A DNA stretch of 12,556 nt from Lachnospiraceae bacterium (GTDB lineage Bacteria; Bacillota_A; Clostridia; Lachnospirales; Lachnospiraceae). The number at the start of each line of letters is the position of its first letter. Positions within the stretch are counted from its first letter, which is position 1. The DNA is taken from NCBI GenBank assembly GCA_017390645.1, contig JAFPAZ010000264.1, positions 1 through 12,556 on the forward strand, read 5' to 3'. The translations under genes and the position numbers were made by a program. Under the pieces are notes generated by a model. It did not search any database, was not told the origin of the DNA, and worked only from the letters and a program-made list of their open reading frames with translations. This document shows, one piece after another, positions 7,345-12,556 of this stretch.

Positions 7345-8397
7345 AAGAAAATTGAGTATAGGATAGAGATTCCGGAGTGTATCTTTGGAAAATATACGGA
7401 TGCTTTGTTTTTGGATATCGAAACAACCGGATTTCATAGAAAAAGAGCTCAAATATATCTCATTGGTGCAGGATATATAAAGGGTGAGGAATTTGTGTGT
7501 TGGCAGTGGTTTAGTGATGATGGAACGGAAGAGGAATTGTTACAGGACTTTTTTTCTTTTGTTTTGCCCTTTAAAAAACTGGTTCATTATAATGGACTGA
7601 GTTTTGATTTGCCTTTTTTGGAAGAAAAGGCAAAACTATATCAAATAAAAGGTTCCCTGATAGAAAAGGAACAGTTAGATTTATTTCGGGAAATAAGGCC
7701 CTTGAGGCATTTTTTGAATCTGAAGGATTTAAAATTACCCACAGTTGAAAGTTTTTTTCGGATAGAACGGGAAGAAAAGGAAAATGGAAAAACTTTAATT
7801 CCGGTATATAAAAGTTATCTGGAGTCTCCAACACAAGAGAAAGAGGAAGAATTACGAAAACACAATTATTTTGATATTGTACATTTAACGAAACTTACAG
7901 AAATAAAAAACATAAAGAATTGTTTTGATGAAGGGTTTGAGATATTAGAATCTTGTATTACGAATCAGTATTTGAATGTTAAAATTAGATGTTCTTATCC
8001 TTTTCCAAAATTGGTTCAAGGAGAACGGTTTGGTATACTTTATTCCTTTTATGATAAACAAGGAGAAATCAATGTTCCTCTTTATACAGGAAGTTTAAGA
8101 TATTATTATAAAAATTACAAAGATTATTATTTTTTACCTTGTGAGAATATGGTGATTCATAAAAGTGTTGCAGCTTTTGTTGAATCTAAATATAAAGAAA
8201 AGTGTAGGGCTGAGAATTGTTTCATTGTAAAAGAGGGAAGTTTCTTAAGACAATATGAACCTATTTTCGAAAATGAATTGAAACAGGGGTATAAAGAAAA
8301 AGAAACTTATTTTTCTGTGGAAGAATTAGAAAAATTGGAATGTCAGTATGAATATGTAAAAAGTGTATTAAGAAAGATAGTAATGCCCCAGAAGTAG
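7342..8397 (+). CDS. DEDDh 3'-5' exonuclease-like protein, YprB/MrfB family
   Basis: This 351-residue protein has an RNase H-like exonuclease domain in its first half. Exo I is FLDIETTG (D25, E27). Exo II is HYNGLSFDLPFL (D89). Exo III is HNYFDIVHL (H174, D178). This pattern is the DEDDh type with all metal and general-base residues present. The best known relative is Bacillus subtilis YprB, also called MrfB, a nuclease that acts with the helicase MrfA in repair of mitomycin damage. No such helicase is in this window, and the same role here is inference. The second half (about 190-351) is not the TPR region I would expect of the Bacillus protein. It holds a tyrosine-rich patch (NYKDYYFLP) and IHKSVAAFVESKYKEK, and I do not recognise it as a named domain. 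The gene stands between the cheR terminator and the ruvA promoter, so it may be transcribed alone; no convincing promoter is seen before it. Confidence 0.87.
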   Translation: MKKIEYRIEIPECIFGKYTDALFLDIETTGFHRKRAQIYLIGAGYIKGEEFVCWQWFSDDGTEEELLQDFFSFVLPFKKLVHYNGLSFDLPFLEEKAKLYQIKGSLIEKEQLDLFREIRPLRHFLNLKDLKLPTVESFFRIEREEKENGKTLIPVYKSYLESPTQEKEEELRKHNYFDIVHLTKLTEIKNIKNCFDEGFEILESCITNQYLNVKIRCSYPFPKLVQGERFGILYSFYDKQGEINVPLYTGSLRYYYKNYKDYYFLPCENMVIHKSVAAFVESKYKEKCRAENCFIVKEGSFLRQYEPIFENELKQGYKEKETYFSVEELEKLECQYEYVKSVLRKIVMPQK

Positions 8398-8426
8398 TTG
8401 GCTTTTTGGCATTTCGATGATATAAT
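8398..8426 (+). promoter_or_regulatory. Extended -10 promoter of the ruvAB-zapA-U32 run
   Basis: TTGGCT (8398-8403) and a perfect TATAAT (8421-8426) are separated by exactly 17 bases, and TG at 8418-8419 makes it an extended -10 box. It begins directly after the exonuclease stop codon. The predicted start near 8433 leaves a leader of roughly 85 bases before ruvA. I see no SOS (LexA) operator of the Bacillus type overlapping it. Confidence 0.75.
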
Positions 8427-8516
8427 CTAGATATTGATAAGCCATATAAGTGAAGTTTTACAGGATATGTTGGTAATGATTCAGGATTAAGTAATGTTAT
8501 TTTTTGGGAGGATTTC

Positions 8517-9125
8517 ATGATTGCATATATTAATGGAATGTTAGAAGGAGTTATGAACGACCAGATCATCGTAGAAGCATATGGTGTTGGTTATTATATA
8601 AAGGTCCCTCAGACGGTGATTCAAAAATTACCGAATTTACATGAAAAAATTAAAATATTTACCCATCAGTATGTTAGGGAGGATGAACTGAGTCTTTTTG
8701 GTTTTACTACTCTTGAGGAGCTGAATGTGTTTGAATTGCTGATTACTATCAATGGAATCGGACCGAAGGCGGCATTGTCCATTCTTTCTTCCTTTACAGT
8801 GGATGAGTTCAAGATTGCTGTTATGAGTCAGGATGCAAAGACACTGACGAAAGCTCAGGGAATTGGATTAAAAGGGGCACAAAGGATCTTAATTGAATTA
8901 AAGGATAAGATTTCTTTCTCTTTTGGAGAAGAGGAGAATAGTGTTATGGATGGAAAAGGAAACGTTTCTGCTACGGGATCTGACAGTATAAATGATGCCA
9001 TCATGGCAATGGTTTCTTTGGGATATTCCAATACAGAAGCATTCCGAGCGGTAAATGCAGTAAAGGATAAAGAGAGTTTATCTGCAGATGCCTTAATTAA
9101 AGAAGCATTAAAAAAGGCATTGTAA
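8517..9125 (+). CDS. ruvA: Holliday junction branch migration protein RuvA
   Basis: RuvA binds four-way DNA junctions as a tetramer and recruits the RuvB motor, so that crossovers are moved during recombinational repair. The 202-residue protein has the usual three parts. An N-terminal OB fold (1 to about 63) begins MIAYINGMLEG. Two helix-hairpin-helix motifs follow: NGIGPKAAL (79-87) and GIGLKGAQR (115-123). A flexible linker (about 135-154) leads to the C-terminal RuvB-contacting domain (about 155-202, AIMAMVSLGYSNTEA). GGGAGG at 8506-8511 gives a strong ribosome binding site five bases before the ATG. ruvC is not next to it within this window, although many Clostridia place it just upstream of ruvA. 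Here the upstream neighbour is the exonuclease gene. Confidence 0.97.
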   Translation: MIAYINGMLEGVMNDQIIVEAYGVGYYIKVPQTVIQKLPNLHEKIKIFTHQYVREDELSLFGFTTLEELNVFELLITINGIGPKAALSILSSFTVDEFKIAVMSQDAKTLTKAQGIGLKGAQRILIELKDKISFSFGEEENSVMDGKGNVSATGSDSINDAIMAMVSLGYSNTEAFRAVNAVKDKESLSADALIKEALKKAL

Positions 9126-9241
9126 AAGAAATCAGCTTATTGTAAAACCGTCAAAGACTTAAAGAATCGATACAAGGAAAGAAATGGAATATTATAGGTT
9201 TTGCAATGAACTGATAAGATAAATGATAAAGAGGAAAAACG

Positions 9242-10246
9242 ATGAAAAGTGATAGAATGATTTCTACAGAATTTATGGAAGAGGATATAAAAATTGAAAA
9301 TAAGTTAAGGCCTCAGTTACTTTCGGATTATGTTGGACAATCTAAGGCAAAAGATAATTTGAAAATATTTATCGAAGCGGCGAAGAATCGTGGAGAAGCA
9401 TTGGATCATGTATTACTATACGGCCCGCCGGGACTTGGAAAAACTACTTTAGCCGGGATTATTGCCAATGAAATGGGTGCGAATTTAAAGATTACTTCCG
9501 GTCCCGCCATTGAAAAGGCAGGGGATTTGGCTGCGATATTAAATAATCTGTCGGATTCGGATGTTTTATTTATTGATGAAATACATCGTTTAAACAGACA
9601 GGTGGAGGAAGTGCTTTATCCTGCCATGGAAGACTATGCTATTGATATTATAATCGGGAAAGGGGCTGCTGCAAGGTCCATTCGTCTGGATTTGCCGAAA
9701 TTTACCCTTGTAGGCGCTACTACCAGGGCAGGTATGCTGACAGCGCCATTAAGAGACCGATTTGGTGTGGTAAACCGGTTAGAATTTTACACTTTGGAAG
9801 AATTAACTAAGATTATCATTCGAACTGCCGCATTGTTAAATGTAACCATTGACGAACAGGGAGCAGTGGAAGTGGCAAAACGTTCCCGAGGGACTCCAAG
9901 ACTTGCAAATCGGTTGTTAAAAAGGGTGAGAGATTTTGCACAGTTAGAAAATCAGGGACATATTGATTTATTTATTGCCAAGGAAGCCTTGGACCGGTTG
10001 GAAGTGGATTCTTTAGGCCTTGATCATATTGACCGGCTGATTATTCAGACTATGGTTCAGAAATTTATGGGAAAACCGGTTGGGTTGGATACCCTGGCTG
10101 CAGCCATAGGTGAAGATTCCGGTACCATTGAAGAAGTATATGAACCTTATTTAATTCAAAATGGCTTAATTGAAAGAACTCCAAGGGGAAGAGTAGCCAC
10201 AAAGGCCGCTTATGATCATTTTGGATATGCTTATGATAAAGAATAG
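9242..10246 (+). CDS. ruvB: Holliday junction branch migration ATPase RuvB
   Basis: RuvB is the hexameric AAA+ motor that drives branch migration on RuvA-bound junctions. The 334-residue protein is complete. It has the N-terminal [12 protein letters not shown] (22-33), Walker [10 protein letters not shown] (61-69), Walker B LFIDEIH (109-115), sensor 1 GATTRAG (158-164), an arginine-finger region PLRDRFG (169-175), sensor 2 RGTPRLANR (216-224) and a C-terminal winged helix with TPRGR (313-317) that contacts DNA. AGAGGA at 9230-9235 is six bases before the ATG. The gene follows ruvA after 116 bases. That gap holds no terminator or convincing promoter, so both genes are probably on one transcript. 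Confidence 0.98.
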   Translation: MKSDRMISTEFMEEDIKIENKLRPQLLSDYVGQSKAKDNLKIFIEAAKNRGEALDHVLLYGPPGLGKTTLAGIIANEMGANLKITSGPAIEKAGDLAAILNNLSDSDVLFIDEIHRLNRQVEEVLYPAMEDYAIDIIIGKGAAARSIRLDLPKFTLVGATTRAGMLTAPLRDRFGVVNRLEFYTLEELTKIIIRTAALLNVTIDEQGAVEVAKRSRGTPRLANRLLKRVRDFAQLENQGHIDLFIAKEALDRLEVDSLGLDHIDRLIIQTMVQKFMGKPVGLDTLAAAIGEDSGTIEEVYEPYLIQNGLIERTPRGRVATKAAYDHFGYAYDKE

Positions 10247-10264
10247 GTTATGGAGGGAATGATG

Positions 10265-10678
10265 ATGGAAAAAAAAGAGATGCAGGTTATCATTAATAAA
10301 AAACAATATACATTATGTGCTGCTGAGTCGGAAGAATATATTCAAAAAGTAGTTTCGTATTTAAATCGTAAATTTGATGAAATGAATGAAAATCCAGGAT
10401 TTGAAAAAATGGCTATGGATTACCAGAACATTATGGTTTCTGTTAATATTGTGGATGAATATATGAAAATAAAAGAGAAACTTTCATTATATGAGGCTGA
10501 AATGAAAGAAAAAGATAAGATTATCTTTGATTTACGCCACGAAAATATTGATATAAAACTGAAGGAAGAAACTTCGAAAAAACTGGCAGACCAATATAAG
10601 GCAGAAGTAAAGTCGCTGCAAAAAGAAGTAAAGAAATTAAATGAGGGACAGATTGAGTTAAAATTCATAGAAGACTAG
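10265..10678 (+). CDS. zapA: Cell division protein ZapA family
   Basis: ZapA proteins bind FtsZ and promote bundling of its filaments at the division site. The 137-residue protein has the family's N-terminal pattern QVIINKKQYTLCAAESEEYIQKVVSYLNRK, running from about residue 7, in two parts: a small beta-rich head and a first helix. From about residue 62 to 130 it is a long charged coiled coil with many Glu and Lys, the dimerisation and tetramerisation part. The Gram-positive versions are often longer than the E. coli protein. The frame has ATG codons at 10250, 10259, 10262 and 10265. The strong GGAGGG (10252-10257) overlaps the first and sits seven bases before the last, so I choose 10265. 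It follows ruvB by 18 bases and is likely co-transcribed. Sequence is well diverged, as usual for ZapA, so the call rests on the N-terminal pattern and architecture. Confidence 0.83.
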   Translation: MEKKEMQVIINKKQYTLCAAESEEYIQKVVSYLNRKFDEMNENPGFEKMAMDYQNIMVSVNIVDEYMKIKEKLSLYEAEMKEKDKIIFDLRHENIDIKLKEETSKKLADQYKAEVKSLQKEVKKLNEGQIELKFIED

Positions 10679-10691
10679 TGGATGGTATAAC

Positions 10692-10763
10692 ATGGTTGGT
10701 ATGTTTGAGAATATCAGACACCAGAATCTGTTGGAAGAATTATGGAGGTTTAGGGGAATATGA
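10692..10763 (+). CDS. Possible 23-residue leader ORF before the U32 gene
   Basis: An ATG at 10692 opens a 23-residue frame, MVGMFENIRHQNLLEELWRF followed by RGI. Its TGA stop (10761-10763) overlaps the ATG at 10760 of the U32 gene as ATGA, an arrangement typical of translational coupling. It fills most of the gap between zapA and the U32 gene. Against it, the only Shine-Dalgarno candidate (GGAT near 10680) is weak, and an ORF of this size is easily random. I do not recognise the peptide. Confidence 0.25.
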   Translation: MVGMFENIRHQNLLEELWRFRGI

Positions 10764-12556
10764 ATATGGAGAAAAAAATAGAAGTATTAGCGCCCTGTGG
10801 CTCCTTTGAAGCACTAGAGGCGGCAATTTTTTCCGGGGCAGATGCGGTATATCTTGGGGGAGATAAGTTTGGCGCAAGGGCTTATGCATCTAATTTTAAT
10901 CAGGAAGAATTAATCCGGGCATTAAATTTTGTTCATTTGCATGGAAAGAAATTATATCTTACGGTGAATACATTATTGAAAGAATCAGAAACCGGGGATT
11001 TATACGAATATCTGAAAAAACCATATGAACACGGACTGGATGCAGTAATCGTGCAGGATTTAGGGGTGGCTTCTTATGTGAGAAAGTATTTTCCTGAAAT
11101 GGATTTGCATATCAGTACACAAGCTACAGTAACAGGGGTATCATCAGCCTTGCTTATGAAATCTTTGGGTGCAAGCCGTATCGTACCTGCAAGGGAACTT
11201 TCTTTTGAAGAAATTTGTGCAATCAAAGAGGCTACAGGTCTGGAAGTGGAAGTTTTTGTTCATGGAGCCTTGTGTTATTGTTATTCCGGACAATGTCTGC
11301 TTAGCAGTATGATAGGTGGAAGAAGCGGAAACAGAGGGCGATGCGCACAACCTTGCCGTCTTCCTTATCAGGCCTTTGATGAGAAGGGAATCATGAGCAA
11401 AGAGAAAGAACCTTATCTTTTAAGCCCGAAAGATTTATACGGTCTGGAAAACTTAGATAAACTAATTCAGGCAGGGGCGGATTCTCTTAAAATTGAAGGA
11501 CGGATGAAAAAGCCGGAGTATGTGGCCTTGGTTACCAGTAAATACCGAAAATATGTGGATCAGTATGAAAAAACGGGAAAAATCCATGTTTTGGCGGAAG
11601 ACAAGCAGGAATTGATGGATATTTATAATCGTGGTGGTTTTACGGATGGATATTTTGAAAATCATAACGGCAAAGGTATGATGTCCATGGAAGTGCCGAA
11701 TCATATTGGTGTTTATGTGGGTAGCATTGAGAAAATGAATAAGAACCAGATTGGTTTTCGGCCGCAGGTTAAGATTGAAAAACAGGATGTATTTACCATA
11801 AAAGCACGGTCCAAAGAGGTTACTTTAACTTCACCGGTTTCCACGGAAGCTTTTGATTTTTTATGGCTGAATGCCATGAATCTGAAGGAATTAAAGGTAG
11901 GAGATAAGATTTATCGAACCAGAAATAATATGTTGGTACAAAAAATTAACACCCTTCTTGAAGCACATAAAAAAAATCAATGCAGGGCAAAGGCAGTCTT
12001 TCTTTTAGGAAAACCGGCAGTTTTTGAATTGGAATATCAGTGTATTAAAGTAAAGATTGAGGATTTTATTGTTGAAAGGGCAAATCATCTGCCCACTACG
12101 AAAGATGAAGTAATGGATTTGATAAATAAAACCGGTAATTTAAACTTCGAGTTTTCGGAGATTGAGGTTGAACTGTCAGAGAATGTCTTTATTCCTAAAA
12201 AATTTATAAAACAGCTAAGAAATCAGGCGGTACTTGCACTTGAAGAAAAAATATATGAATCACATAAAAGGTGTTTACCGGAAGGAGATTTTTTAAGAGA
12301 TTCTTTCCATGAGAAAATAGAAAATGTGGCAGAAGAGGTTCAAAGAAAGGTCCATACTGAAAAAGAATATAGTGTGGAAAAACAAAGAAATTCTACTGAG
12401 GAGCCTGTGCAAGTTCTTTCTGTAAAAGTAAGGACAAGAGAACAGTTAGAAGCAATTCTTCCGATAAAGGAAGTGAAAAAAGTATATGTGTCTTATGAAT
12501 TGGTGTTAAGAAATAAAAAGTGGTTTTTGGAATTTGATCATAATGTAGGAAATAAG
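10760..12556 (+). CDS. U32-family peptidase-like protein (RlhA/YrrO-like), cut by window end
   Basis: The frame is open for 599 codons to the last base, so the C-terminus is missing. The N-terminal half is a U32 domain: EVLAPCGSFEALEAAIFSGA and AVYLGG at the start, STQATVTG, then the family signature EVFVHGALCYCYSGQCLLS followed by GGRSGNRGRCAQPCR. The cysteines in these two motifs (about residues 172, 174, 179, 195 and 199) match the cluster seen in U32 proteins that carry out tRNA or rRNA hydroxylation, such as E. coli RlhA, which acts on 23S rRNA. True protease activity is documented for only a few U32 members. SLKIEGRMKKPEYVA follows, then a region like the DUF3656 extension. The part after about residue 510 is charged and less conserved. 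GGAGG at 10744-10748 lies eleven bases before the ATG at 10760; a second in-frame ATG at 10766 is nine bases after AGGGG and is an alternative start. It follows zapA and belongs to the same run. Confidence 0.9.
   Translation, partial: MNMEKKIEVLAPCGSFEALEAAIFSGADAVYLGGDKFGARAYASNFNQEELIRALNFVHLHGKKLYLTVNTLLKESETGDLYEYLKKPYEHGLDAVIVQDLGVASYVRKYFPEMDLHISTQATVTGVSSALLMKSLGASRIVPARELSFEEICAIKEATGLEVEVFVHGALCYCYSGQCLLSSMIGGRSGNRGRCAQPCRLPYQAFDEKGIMSKEKEPYLLSPKDLYGLENLDKLIQAGADSLKIEGRMKKPEYVALVTSKYRKYVDQYEKTGKIHVLAEDKQELMDIYNRGGFTDGYFENHNGKGMMSMEVPNHIGVYVGSIEKMNKNQIGFRPQVKIEKQDVFTIKARSKEVTLTSPVSTEAFDFLWLNAMNLKELKVGDKIYRTRNNMLVQKINTLLEAHKKNQCRAKAVFLLGKPAVFELEYQCIKVKIEDFIVERANHLPTTKDEVMDLINKTGNLNFEFSEIEVELSENVFIPKKFIKQLRNQAVLALEEKIYESHKRCLPEGDFLRDSFHEKIENVAEEVQRKVHTEKEYSVEKQRNSTEEPVQVLSVKVRTREQLEAILPIKEVKKVYVSYELVLRNKKWFLEFDHNVGNK

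Noticed and set aside
9126..9241. Gap between ruvA and ruvB with a 12-codon frame (from an ATG at about 9184) and a TTGCAA-N18-GATAAA pair
   Set aside because: The frame is too short and lacks a proper ribosome binding site, and the promoter-like pair has a poor -10 that overlaps the ruvB ribosome binding site.
1..12556. Search for CRISPR arrays, tRNA or rRNA genes, insertion sequences, toxin-antitoxin or defence genes
   Set aside because: No direct repeat arrays, no cloverleaf-like sequences and no transposase or defence motifs were seen. The gene content is core metabolic, repair and signalling genes.

Overview
The window is about 12.6 kb of AT-rich chromosome with every gene on the + strand. 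It looks like a Clostridia genome, most likely Lachnospiraceae. The clues are the low GC content, strong AGGAGG-type ribosome binding sites, an IspH–ribosomal protein S1 fusion, and the gene order. The family placement is inferred from gene content and style, not from a search. I see no mobile element, CRISPR array, tRNA or rRNA.

Layout. (1) 17-2269 encodes a membrane-anchored c-di-GMP protein: a Cache-like sensor, a degenerate GGDEF domain and an intact EAL domain. It is followed by a nested palindromic element and a clear intrinsic terminator. (2) 2509-6378 is a tight block of a flavoprotein of the HI0933/YhiN family, cytidylate kinase (cmk), and a fusion of IspH (isoprenoid synthesis) with a four-domain S1 protein. 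(3) After a strong hairpin comes an orphan cheR (6445-7221, probable TTG start), closed by an intrinsic terminator. (4) 7342-8397 is a DEDDh exonuclease related to YprB/MrfB. (5) A good extended -10 promoter at 8398-8426 starts a run of ruvA, ruvB, zapA and a U32-family protein that leaves the window unfinished.

Functionally, the window joins second-messenger signalling and chemotaxis (EAL protein, CheR) with core growth genes (cmk, ispH, S1), DNA repair (exonuclease, RuvAB), cell division (ZapA) and possibly rRNA modification (U32). I do not see a new defence or mobile system.

The most interesting signal is inside the IspH–S1 gene. Leucine codon choice changes abruptly at the domain junction (TTA in 1 of 14 before it, 24 of 31 after it). 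At that junction there is an in-frame ATG preceded by AAGGAGG, and further upstream a promoter-like TTGACA-N17-TAGCGT. Together these suggest that S1 may also be made as a separate protein. Other points worth checking are the unassigned C-terminal domain of the exonuclease, the palindromic element after the first gene, and a 23-codon ORF that overlaps the start of the U32 gene.
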